This document shows, piece after piece, positions 23,776 through 34,697 of a stretch of DNA of 64,000 nucleotides. The stretch is from Thinopyrum elongatum (taxonomy: Eukaryota > Streptophyta > Magnoliopsida > Poales > Poaceae): positions 367,393,105-367,457,104 of the forward strand of contig CM022297.1 in NCBI GenBank assembly GCA_011799875.1. The letters are read 5' to 3'. The translations under genes and the position numbers were made by a program. Every line of letters begins with the position of its first letter. Position 1 is the first letter of the stretch. The notes beneath the pieces are model-generated. The model ran no database searches. It had not been told where the DNA came from and saw nothing but the letters and a program-made list of their open reading frames with translations.

Positions 23776-26700
23776 ACACCGCACAAACTATTTCTCCTCA
23801 TGCCTCATCCCCTCCCCCCTTGCATGGACACACTCAAGGGCATCTCTCACCGAGACATCCTATTCATCTCTCTCTCTAGACCTCTCTCATTTCTAGTGCT
23901 ATCTCTCCCTCGTCGCCCCCCCCCCCCCCCCCCCCGCCGGCCCCTCTATCCATGCCTCTCTCGAATACGTACACATACCCTCTCTAGGCCCTGCCAAATA
24001 CGTCAACTACACATTCACACATGTTATATCTTATCACGTAGCCCATTGATCTAAAAATCCCTCTCTTCACTTTTATTTCGCATACAACATTCCTTATTAT
24101 GAATAAAAACCACACAAAGTGTGCCCAAAAATTTATTTTAGAAATTCTACATATATACAACATTACAAAGTTATATGGAGTATGAAAGTTAATTTGCATT
24201 GCATGGTGCACCCAATGATATTTATTCCACACTGTGAATTTTTATATTTTCATACTATATATAAAGTTAGTCATAATAAAGAGAAACTAAGAGCATCTCT
24301 CCATCGCACCCCCTACCCCCCCTCTACGCCCCTTTCACGTACGCACATAAACTATCTCTAGACTCTCTAAAAGTACGCCCCAGCACATTCACGCATATTT
24401 CATCTTTCTCTCGCGATATATACATCGACGATCACTGTATTTGAAGTGAAAGCACGATACGTTCATTGGACTTCAGAATCCACTCATTACAGTCATCATT
24501 TACATCTTGTGGTTATTATACAGTCACGGGCTCACCGTACAACTCTGTATTTGTTGAAGACACGACTAGTTAACCAGTTAATCGCTCCACGTGGCGCATC
24601 TAGTGTTGCATCATTATTATCTCACTACCATAAGGCCCACCTGTCAGCGGGTATAAGAATGAAAACAAATGATAAAAAATTATTAGACGGTGGGTATTCA
24701 AAGTCATGACCGCGGGCACGGCGGACAAGGTGGCCTTGTATTGGTATGCTGAGCCGTCTCTTTTAATACACAGGAGCTAGTGTGGTGATTATACACACAC
24801 GCATGCATGCACATGAACTGCATGCATGCAACACTCACACGTACACAAGCAGCCATGCAACACTCACACGCACACACGCACGCACGCAACACACACACAC
24901 GCACGCATGCATGCACACACCACACGACCAACACACATGCTCATGCTCAAGTTCTCAACCTACACGTGCATGCGCACACATCAGGCCCTGACAGACACAT
25001 ACACAACCAGGTGGTTCCCGCGCACGGGTTGGAGTCTTGTCGCGGCTGTGTAAATTTGTGTTTATCTTACTATTTTCCTCTACGAACTGACAGGTGGGAC
25101 CCACAAGGAATGTGACCAATTTAACCATGCAACATAGTGCCACGCAGACTATTTGGCCTGTCAACAGAGTGCAATCCGATGCTGAACAGTGAGCAAGTGA
25201 CCGTATAATCGCCGCAAAACATATATAGTGACCGTAATGAGCGTATTCTGAAGTCCGGTGACCGTATTGTGCTTTTCACTTGAAATACACTGACCGCCAG
25301 TGTATTTATCTCTTCTCTCGCTCTCTCTGTGGCGCCGAGTAGGCCAACGTGCCAGTGCCTAAATTGGCGCATGCCATCCCATTATTGTTCTACTGGTTTC
25401 GTAAGAGCGAACAAGCATTCACGTCTACCGTATAAACTCTAGATATGAGTTACAAATGCTATGAAGATGAATACAAATATTTGAATCCACTTTATGCCCA
25501 ATTTCTCTCTGTAGGCCCTCCAAAAGTACATCTCTACACGTTCTCGCATGTTACATCTGCAACTATGCAATACAACACTACTAAACTCTAACACAATAAA
25601 TCATATGTGTTTTTAGTTTTACTAGATTTCATATTATTACTTAATTATTCAGTTTGCATACATTAAAATTGCCTTTGAAATGTATGGCTAGTATCATCTA
25701 GTGATATGAAAGGTCAGACTACACACACACACACACAAAATGGCCCATTACACATTCAAGCATTTCACATCTTTCTCTTGCTCTCTGTGTCACACAGCCT
25801 ATGCCAAAATACCCTGCCTACCGCGGGGGGAAAATCCCGCCCTCGCCTGTTTAATCGAGTTTGTATCGATGGATCGTGCGAAACAGCAAAACTATAGTAG
25901 TACTACAGTACAAGTAGCAGTTCACTGGGCCGCCGTTTCGTGTACTCCTCCGTCGTAAGAGTGGACCGCTCGCTTTCATAAATGTTCTAGTCCCTTTCGC
26001 TGACATGTGGGACATCCAGCAACCGGGTCCACGTGCCGTACCGAAATAACAGTGCAGAATAGCAGGGGGGATGCACCCCGGTCTTGGCACCATCGTAGTA
26101 ATGAGCAATGAGGCGTCAAATCACAAAGCTGCACCTTTCCCGCAGTTAATTTGGAGGGAGGAAGTGATGCTCAAAAAAAAGTTGGAGGGACGAAGCAACC
26201 ATCATTTCACTCTTTGCTGAATCCGCTTCTCCCTCATCTTCCTCAAGTTAACCATGTGTTGCTTCTGCCGTTGTTCTGCCTCATGTGGGACGCGGATCGG
26301 CTTGGTACGTCACTGACACGTGGGACCGCATGTTAGCAAACCGCCAGGCCAACCTCCTCTAAAAATAAGAAACATCCCCCGCCTTCCGCGCGCAAAAATC
26401 ACCTCCTTTTTACTAATCTTGATATATTTTTTAGATCAATATAATCGAGATTTGTATAGATAGTACCAAGGAGCAAAACCAAGTGGTACGCTTAAGGGCA
26501 TCCACAATGTGTAGCCAAATGTTAAAATAGCTTTTGGCATCGATGGGAACCATTGTGGAGGGTGCTACCAAAGCCAAAAAAGAGGGAACCGAAGCTCCCT
26601 AATTGATTGATTGAAGGAGTAGAAAAATGCAACCTCTCTCCTCTTTCTCCCGTGCTCGGACGCATGTATAGAGCACAGAGTCTACTCCCTTGTCCCTTCT

Positions 26701-27902
26701 ATCACAAATCACAAAGCAGTGAGGCGTCAAATCACAAAGCACGGATGAAGCAACCATCATTTCACTCTTCGTTGACTCTGCTTCTCCATCGTCTTCTTCA
26801 AGAAACCACCTTTACCGCACTAAGCTGGACGGACGACGCTATTGTGCTACTAGTAGTACATTTAGGCCTCCTTTGGTTCAACGGACTTCTTGGATGCAAA
26901 TAAGGCGGTTGTCTCGGCATGTAGGCGGCACTTGCGAATGACTTACCATGGTCTGCCTCAATGGTGTGCTCCATCGAACGCACTTCACCAAAGCCACAGC
27001 GATCGAGATATCATCGACGTCACCGCAATGGGGAAGGAAGTCAAATAGTTACTCCCTCCATTTTTTTGTATACAAGACCACTATCAAAATTACAATTTGC
27101 AGAAGGCCACTAACACTAATCGAGGCAAAATTGATGGGGTTTGCCCCGTACTAGCAACCAAGGACATTAATATACCCTGGCATGCATGCGGAAGTGAGAA
27201 GGTTGGTTTGCATACGCTGCATTAATCAAGCAATGACGAGTGCGATGGTTAGCTTGTTGGGCGTTGGAGAAAAAATACGCATTAATCGACACGTCAAACG
27301 AGGATTTGTATCGATCGATCCCGCGAAGGAAAACCCCGCTTTCTTTTTAACACAGTACGTACGAACATCAAAGTCGCTCACCCTTGCAAACCAGATGTTA
27401 TTACAAGTTCAAAATGAAAAGGCGGTACACTTACGCATGCCTGTCGCGGCACACAGTCAGCCCTGCATGCCGCAAACCCAACCAAGGGAACGCACCCTCA
27501 CTGACACGTGGTACCGTATTTGATCAAACCAAATTCAGCCATTAAACCGCTGACACCTAATTTTCTTTCATACAGTATGTTTATCCAACCGCCTGTTGGG
27601 GAAGATCTGTGCAGCCCGTGCGGTGGTTTGTTGGGGAAGAAGAAGAGTTGAGGAAGAAGAAGGGTTAGGAGACGTAGGATATTCATCCAACCGCCTGAAA
27701 TGGTCGACTGGCCCAAATGATGAAAGTCAAGCGACTTGCATAAATATATGTTTTTACACAGCAAAAGTTCCCTAAAACAACAACATAAAAAAAACTATCA
27801 CTGCTCGCGGAACGAGCCGGCCTCGTCGTCTTTGGTTGCCGGCGTGAACCAGCCGTAGCTGCCGATGTGTGTCTCCGCACTGTCGTTGTCCTCGGTCTCC
27901 AG
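23776..27902. other. CACTA internal non-coding DNA built of degenerate repeat modules
   Basis: 23800-24010 is CT/C-rich with a 20-C run at 23916. Two phrases recur with strong divergence here and further right: a CACATTCACGCAT..CATCTTTCTCTCGC phrase (about 24385, 25745) and a CACTGACACGTGGGACCGCAT phrase (about 26310, 27500). They appear in the same order as in the sequence upstream of the transposase at 33.5-33.9 kb. A lone TACTCCCTCC word at 27051 resembles one end of a Stowaway MITE but has no partner. No gene seen. Confidence 0.6.
24785..24985. repeat. CA/CG-rich microsatellite-like stretch
   Basis: Long runs of ACACAC, GCATGCATGCAC and CACGCACGC words with no unique sequence. The frames crossing it in all phases give His-Thr and Cys-Val repeats and are rejected as genes. 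Confidence 0.75.
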
Positions 27903-28535
27903 CTACTCGTTCACGCGGAGCGTGCGGGAGCTCTGCAGGGACGCGAGCACCGCCCGATTCACGTCCACGACGTTCGGTTCCGCCTGCAGGAGGGCCTCGA
28001 TGGCAGCGGCATCCGCGCGCTCCGCGTCGAGTTGAGCCTCTGCCGCCCGGTTCAAGTCTATTACGTCCGGTTCCGCCTGCAGGAGGGCCTCGATGGCAGC
28101 GGCATCCGCGCGCTCCGGGTCAAGTTGAGCCTCCGTCGCCCGGTTCACGTCCATGAGATCCGGTTCCGCCTGCAGGAGGGCCTCGATGGCAGCGGCATCT
28201 GCGCGCTCCGTGTCGAGTTGAGCGTCTGCCTCTCGGTGCTCCTTTTGGATCGCCAGGTTGAACCGCTGGTCCGCCTGCACCATGGGGGACCTAGACGCCA
28301 GCACGAAGTCGACGTCCATCGTCTCATATGCATCGGGGGCCTTCTGCGCCGCGACCTGCGCCATGAACACTGGATCGGCTTCCTCCTCCTCGTAGCTTGG
28401 CTCCAGAGAACTCGGGGATTGGCCCGCCGCAAATCGAGCTTGAGAACGGAGGTCTGTGGCGCCGACCGCCGCCGCGATTTCTGCGCGGTGCTCCGGTGTC
28501 AGCATCTTGTAGTACGTGATCTTGCAGCGCACCAT
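27903..28535 (-). CDS. Uncharacterised 210-aa protein with three 31-residue repeats
   Basis: An intact minus-strand frame runs from ATG at 28535 (Met-Val-Arg-Cys-Lys, then T-P-E-H-R-A-E-I) to TAG at 27903. The open frame extends upstream to 28952, but that part is proline/histidine-rich and looks like leader. Residues about 60-110 are acidic (E-E-E-E-A-D-P-V-F). The C-terminal half is three tandem copies of a 31-residue Ala/Glu/Asp unit with the core A-D-A-A-A-I-E-A-L-L-Q-A-E-P, predicted to be helical. I recognise no family. It lies inside the CACTA between its two large genes. It may be a captured host gene fragment or a lineage-specific CACTA gene. GC content is far above the flanks. Confidence 0.5.
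   Translation of the reverse strand: MVRCKITYYKMLTPEHRAEIAAAVGATDLRSQARFAAGQSPSSLEPSYEEEEADPVFMAQVAAQKAPDAYETMDVDFVLASRSPMVQADQRFNLAIQKEHREADAQLDTERADAAAIEALLQAEPDLMDVNRATEAQLDPERADAAAIEALLQAEPDVIDLNRAAEAQLDAERADAAAIEALLQAEPNVVDVNRAVLASLQSSRTLRVNE
27940..28225 (-). repeat. 93-bp tandem repeat, three copies, in frame
   Basis: The word CGCCTGCAGGAGGGCCTCG starts at 27981, 28074 and 28167, exactly 93 bp apart. The copies differ by a few substitutions and stay in frame with the 27903-28535 protein. Confidence 0.9.
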
Positions 28536-29307
28536 GGCTTTCCAGCGAAGTAGGGGACGGTTGATGCGGGTTAGGGGATCAAAATGTGGGGGAATGGGCT
28601 GGAGAGGAGGTGTGGTTTTGGGGCAGTGGTGACTGGCCGGCAAGTACCTGGCATAGGCTGAGCAGCGAAGGTTCCGGTGTGAATAGTGGTTCTGATGACG
28701 ACCGGTCAATCGGTTTTGATTGTGCGGAGTTTGCAAAGCCGGACGGCTGGAGCCTGGAGAGTTGTGGGGTGGGATGGGACCAAAGCTTCGGAGTTTCACG
28801 TGGCAGACGTCCGGACCTCCCCACCGTTCCTGTCGACGACGAGGCGGTGACTTCATAAATATCAAGATGATATGCCGGCTCAGTCTCTCGAAGGTGCTCA
28901 TAGGGGTAGGATGTGCGTGTGTGCGTTCATAGGGGTGAGCGTATGCGCGCATGTATGAGTGCTTGCGTCTGTACTGTGTTCAAAAAAAGGAGTCCTCAAA
29001 GTATGCAAGTTCATAAGGAACGGACGGTGTACATCACTCTTGTCGTGTTCGCGTTGCACCCCGGCACGGTGGACCCTGCACGTCACTCACCGAATGGAAC
29101 ACGCTTCGTCTTGTGTTTTTGCTCGCTTGTGGGACCACAGCTGAGAGCAAACCGACGGTAGGCAAACTTTCCCCCTCCCTCCCCCCGGAGTCGGACGTCC
29201 CTCCCCATCCCCCGCCCGCGTCATTTACACTACTAGAAGAGAGACGTGGATGGCTGGATGGGGAGATTGTAGCACGGATTCGAAGAAATTTGTTGAGAGT
29301 GTGAGGT

Positions 29308-29440
29308 CGGTCGAGTGTTACTAGTAGTATACTACTAGTACTGGTACTAATTATACTACTAGTACTAGGAGCACTCCATACTCTACTGCAGATGTTGTCA
29401 GTACTCCACTAGTACTACTACTCCTACTACTATTGGACAG
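29308..29440. repeat. TACTAG/ACTAGT low-complexity block
   Basis: About 130 bp made largely of ACTAGTA, TACTACT and CTACTAC words in both orientations, able to pair with itself. No coding content. Confidence 0.7.
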
Positions 29441-30927
29441 GGAGCTTAAAAAAGTTACTATTGGACTGGCTATACGTGGCGAAATCCTAGTAATAAGAGC
29501 ATGCGCGAGAACAAGCATTCACGTGTTTGAATACAAATTGGAAACCACAAGTTTTACAAATATTCCACTTCCATGTGGTGGAGAATAGAAGATAAATGTG
29601 GCAGTGGAAGATCTATACATTTGTAGAAAGATATGATTGCACCAATGAATACTAACCTGTCTGACATCCTAGCTTGCTGATCAGGTTACACGACTGTACA
29701 TATTTATGCATGCATCCATGACGTACATGACTTTTATGCTATATATGGCATGGATCTGAGCATGTAGTCTGCAATTGAAACAGTTTCTTGGATGCCACGC
29801 ATACTGAGCTATGGGCGATGGGGTTACTCCCGCTTCTCCAGCATCTCTTGTGCGCCGACTGCACATGCCCCCGGGAGAGATTTGACCGGGGAAACTAGGG
29901 CTAGGGCGTTAGAAAACTTGTGCCTCCCAAGGGAATCGTATATAGTGAAAAGATATTAATTATAAGTACACCTGATGGGCATAGTTGTGCTCCGGTCCAA
30001 TCTCCATGAGGCATACAGAAATTGTACGTCAGAAGATTGAGGGTTTGATCCAAATCGTGATTAGGATGAATTCGAGCACAACCTGATCAAAAAAGAGATG
30101 CAAAACAATTTAATCAGCATCAAAATTTAAAAAATCTGATGGCAAAACGGCAAAAATATAATTAATGCAAAATAGTTTTAGGAACGAATCAGATCTAGAT
30201 CGGTAAAAAAAAATTGAGGCAGTAAGCCTCCTTTACCACGCCAGATCCATGGCGCCGCCTATTTTTTTGGATCCATGCCCTGCTTGCTTTTCATTAGTTT
30301 GGTTTCTATACTATGCGGGAGAGGGATTCAAGAGAGGAAAGGACGATGGAATAGTTCCATGGGGATTAGAGGGAAATAGTGGAGAGGTAGGACGGTGGGC
30401 TAGAGATTTGGTTTTCCATGGGGGAGAGAGACGGACAGATGGAATACTTTCCATCGTGGGGAGAGAAAAAAGAAGGAAGGGACGGCAGAATACTTTAGAA
30501 TCCAATTCTTCTGGCATCTATTGTTTTTTCTTTGTTAGATATATAATCTACACCGTTATAACTTGGTCCCACCAGATAAACGGCTCCTAATTTTTAATTA
30601 ATGTGGTAATTACTTGGGAGTCTCTAATTAGTATAGGTATAGATTTCTGTTTGAATACAAATCTAGGAGTACGTACGAATCTAACAATATTGATTGGGTG
30701 TTGTTGAATGTTGATACTTTTTTCTGTAAGTTTGATTAAAGTAGAGATACTTTGACTACACACAAAACTTATATATAAACTAAAAAGGATAGGAGGGAGT
30801 ATATTGTACGTTCAAAAGCGAAATGAACATTGAATACCCTTTATATATGACTTGCTGATGCTATCATCACCGGTTCAAAATTTTGAATCCGCCTTAGGTA
30901 TCACACACGCGCCCACTCATTCTCTCT

Positions 30928-31022
30928 CGGTTTCATCTCGGGGTCTCTCTCTCTCCCTCTCACCCTCCCTCCCTCCATCTCTCCCTCCCTCTCTCTCTCT
31001 CTCTCTCGCACACACACACACA
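30928..31022. repeat. CT microsatellite
   Basis: Runs of CTCTCTCTC and CCCTCCCTC end in ACACACACAC. The serine/arginine-type frames across it are artefacts. Confidence 0.8.
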
Positions 31023-32649
31023 TACCACCTCTCTTCCTCTTTGTGCATGTCACACCTAATTGATCTCTCGAGGTATCGGGATTGTATCTCGCTCGTCAGG
31101 TCGCTCTTCGACACACGCCTAAGTCACTCTACCATGCATTAATTGTAACCAAGCCTTTCATCTATCTTTTTTTAAGCATACATTCATCTTTCTCTCCGCC
31201 CCTCTCTAGATCGGTCGATCGGTCGATCTCCATAACCACCCTAGTCCTCTTTCAATCGATCCATAGCTAGATGGTACACGACCGACGCGCACACACAGAA
31301 CTCCCCCTTCTCTCCACCCCACACGATCATTTCTATCATAGAAACACACCAAACCTTTATCTCCTTGCACGACACGCACTCGATCTCTCAACATCTATCG
31401 ATCTCATCAAGATGTGTCGGGGCATGAACCAAATGGGATGTAAAAACTAAGGTGGGAAGCGACACGTAGTGGAGGCAACACCAAACTTTAAACGAACCGT
31501 TTGTGTGTATGCATGTTGGACAAATTACAACATTGGAAATACATGCATGGTCTAGGCGCACATACGAATGATACTCGGCGGAATGTTCAAATGAGGCATG
31601 TGGGAGGATGGACTCGACCAGAGGGCGGCATGATCGATGGAGAAGAGGGTTGGAGAGGAATGAGAAATAAGTAACGCCACATGATTATACTTGGACGGCT
31701 CAAATAAACATTAAGTTGTCTCATTTTCCCTTCCATCTTGGTCATGGAGTAAGATACACAGGGACTACTGCCGGAACATGGTATGAGTTGGACCCCTAAA
31801 TGCGGTCACGGACCGGGCATACCTCAATTATTCCTTCAAACAGTCGGACACCTCAATTAGCACACCATCCGGCTACTTAATCAAGTGTTATGCTTCACGA
31901 GTTGAAAAGGAAAAGGCTGGTACTATACCCAAAACCACCACACTTGGGACTAGGGTAACAACTTGGTACTGTACAACATTTGAACCAGGACACAAAAACC
32001 ACCTGTTATGCGCCTAATGCGTAACGTGGAGCACTGACGCTCGAATTTGGCCGGGAAAACAGGGAAACCGACATGTGGGGCCCACCTATCGGGATGACGT
32101 GGTGCATACTAGTCCAATGGAGGAGCTGGCCCACGACCTCCTCACCACCGGCAACCGTTCATGTGGGTTGTGGGGGCCAGCAACGTGGTGCAGCTCCCGC
32201 ACCGCCTCCAGACACGGCGACCGCAGTGAGCGACACGCTCATCGTCGCTGGACACGCTCGGCTTCAGGGTGCCGAGGGTGGCGCTACCGTTGTGGCACGA
32301 CCAGCAGATCAACACCCGGCTTGTCGAGGATGCACGGGGCACTAAAGTGCGCGCGCGCTGCGATGTGTCCGCGGAGTGTTCTAGCGCGGCCAACTGCATC
32401 CCCAGGACCTGAGACCATGTCGGGTCGTCTTGCTTTTTCAATGACATGTGGGATCGCATGTGAGCACAGGGCATCTCCAACGTTGGCACGCCCGCAGCTG
32501 ACTACCCTGGCACACAAAAAACCCTCATCCCTCGCATCGTCATGCGCGTGCATTCCCAGCCGGCGCCGGCTCCCCGCATTCGTGCCGTCTGTATGCCATC
32601 ATTAAGCAGTCTCGCTGCCCGAGGAACCAACTCCGGTGACTTATTGACG

Positions 32650-33250
32650 CACCCGGATGCTTGGCCTCACTACAATGCGCTACTTAAAGCGGCAATGCCC
32701 AGCTAAACTCCACACCATGGCGCATCCTCCTACCTGGCACCACATCCACCATGACCGCGAGCGGGAAAACTCTGCGGGAGAGCTTGTCTTCGGGAATGAA
32801 GCTCGAGGTCGCCGCCCTCGCTTAACTCGCCGCTCGCAACGCAATACCGACGTAGCCGGGCGCAGAGGCGACCGCACAAGAGGTTGCCACGCTGGTGGCC
32901 GATGACGGGAGCATCGCTAGCCACACGTCCGACTTGCTACCGTCCAACATTTGGTGGCGCATGTGGCAGGTGAAGCGACAGACCGTCCACGTCCATCTTC
33001 ATAGACCTCACGTCCACTGGCACTTCCGAGGTCGAGGACTCCTCCGAGGATGAGTAGGGCATGGTGTGCCAACTGGCCGGTCCGTCTCCCGTGTTCTACT
33101 CTTCCTCGCCGGAGACCGCACCTTCACTTCACGGGTCTTGAAGCCCGCCGGCATTCATGGAGACGGCAGATGATGGACGTCGTCGCCGATGCGGAAGTAC
33201 AAAGGAAAGTGGACGTCGGCCACCGCCGTAAAATAGGTTTAGGGTGGGGT
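32650..33250 (+). pseudogene. Decayed GC-rich gene-like block, unidentified
   Basis: A GC-rich island within AT-rich DNA, followed by a leader-like AT-rich 3' flank (33235-33290, CTTTTTCTGTCCTATAAAAG). Short frames on the plus strand are interrupted every 60-80 codons, for example by TAA at 32823 and TAG at 33056. No motif is recognisable. Its placement between two module copies mirrors that of the 27903-28535 frame, so it could be a decayed relative of that gene, but I see no clear sequence match. Confidence 0.3.
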
Positions 33251-33479
33251 TTCTTTTCTTTTTCTGTCCTATAAAAGTTTGAAATGTAATGAAAATCTGT
33301 TGTGTTTGCATGAATCTCGTCCGGTGTATATGAACTTTCACAATAATAGTACGATATATTGTATGAAAATATATGGAATGATGATTCGTTTTTGTGTGTA
33401 TAAACTTGGTCTAAGTTTAGAAGGTTTGACCCAAGACAAAGCTAACATGCGAAGTAAATAAACACATAGGGTCTACATA

Positions 33480-34697
33480 CACAATTTATCTTAGGCACTC
33501 CAATAGTACGTCCACTCCACATTCACGCATCTCACATCTTTCTCTCGCTCTGTCTGTCAAACCAACTAAGCCTTGTCCTAAAATATAAAGTCCTAAAAAA
33601 CCAACTAAGCCGACCTCCCAGCATATCGCGCGGGAAAAGACCCGGCCGTGCTGTTTTAGTCGGGATTACCGAATTACTAGTAGTATTGATGGATCGCGCG
33701 AAGCAACATGTTTAAAAGGAAAAAGGCGGTACACTCACAGCACGCCTGTCGCGGTCGCATTGCACCCCTCACACGGTCGGTCCTGCACACGGCTCACCCA
33801 AACGGAACGCGCTTTGGCTTGCCTCTTCACTAACACGTGGGACCGCATTTGGAGAAACCGACCATGCGCCAAACTCCGCCGCCCACCGCGCGAAAATTCC
33901 CCCCAAATCCCAAATTCAACTGCCCTTCGGCTAAATGGCCAATTATATTCCCCAAACCCCCTCCCCCCGCCCCCTCCACTCCATTCGCTCCGCCAAAGCC
34001 GCCCTCCTTGCCGCGCCGATATGTCGGTGCCGCGGTTCATCGAGGGCACGCATGGCGATCCTCTCGCTCCCACAATACGCTCTTGTAGACTGCCATCCTC
34101 CAGCCGCGCTGCCACCACTGGCAACGTTCTTGTGGAGATGCACGGCGGTCAGCTTCTCCCACGGTACGCGCATTATAGACTGAGGCCCCGAGCATGTCGG
34201 AGTAGCGCTGAATGTTAGCTGATAGATGTTGTTAATCTCACTGCTTGCCGAAATAGTTTACAGTCAGTATGCTCTGCTTAAGAAGCTTCCTTGCCCAGTT
34301 CTGCACTCAATCTGCTTTGCTGAGATGGCATGCCACGGCCGATTAGTTGCTAAAATATCCTGCCATATATTTATTGTGAAGTAGATTGCCATGGTCTAGT
34401 AGTCAATCTGTTAGGTGAAATAGCTCGACACCATTCTATACTCGATCTTTGTTGCTGAGATGGCCTTCGATGGCTGTGTGTTCGGCCTCATTGATTGCTG
34501 AAATAGCCTTCCATAATTTAGCACTCAATCTGTTTGCTGAATTAGCTTTACGTATATTTTGGTACTTAGATTTGCCTGTCCAAATATCTTGCCATAGCTT
34601 TAGACATCGACCTAGTTATTTTTTCTGGACTTTATAAAAAAACATATATGTTTTTCATGTAATATCTAGTAGAAGAACTAATTTGCATGTCTAACAG
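33480..34697 (+). promoter_or_regulatory. Promoter, leader exon and first intron region of the transposase gene
   Basis: This is the most complete copy of the module that recurs through 24-33 kb. In order it has the CACATTCACGCAT..CTTTCTCTCGC phrase, GATGGATCGCGCGAAG, AAAGGCGGTACACTCAC, and CACTAACACGTGGGACCGCATTTG at 33829. It then has a C-rich leader (33890-34000), an ATG-containing exon-like stretch (34021-34170), and an AT-rich intron-like stretch with repeated 'TTGCTGA(A/G)AT(A/G)GC' phrases. This ends in CTAACAG just before the transposase ATG. Transcription start and leader splicing are inferred. Confidence 0.5.

Larger units (their letters stand above)
28536..32649. other. CACTA internal non-coding DNA with more degenerate modules
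   Basis: 28536-29160 is GC-rich leader-like sequence; a further copy of the CGTTGCACCCC..GTGGGACC phrase lies at about 29050-29140. 29500-30240 is AT-rich and starts with GAGAACAAGCATTCACGTG, also seen at 25405. An AGGATAGGAGGGAGTA word at 30785 resembles a Stowaway end without a partner. 31100-32000 is unclassified. Another GTGGGATCGCATGTGAGCA module is at 32445. No convincing gene. Confidence 0.55.

Noticed and set aside
24704..25115. Several overlapping frames rich in His/Thr/Cys/Val
   Set aside because: They are translations of a CA/CG microsatellite in every phase. No start context or motif.
27048..30800. TACTCCCTCC (27051) and AGGAGGGAGTA (30790) as ends of one Stowaway MITE
   Set aside because: They are 3.7 kb apart, enclose unrelated sequence and have no matching inner TIR. 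Treated as lone fragments or chance.
32073..32605. Plus frame of 176 codons next to several overlapping minus frames
   Set aside because: It overlaps a degenerate copy of the transposase-upstream module (GTGGGATCGCATGTGAGC). No motif; repeat sequence rather than a gene.
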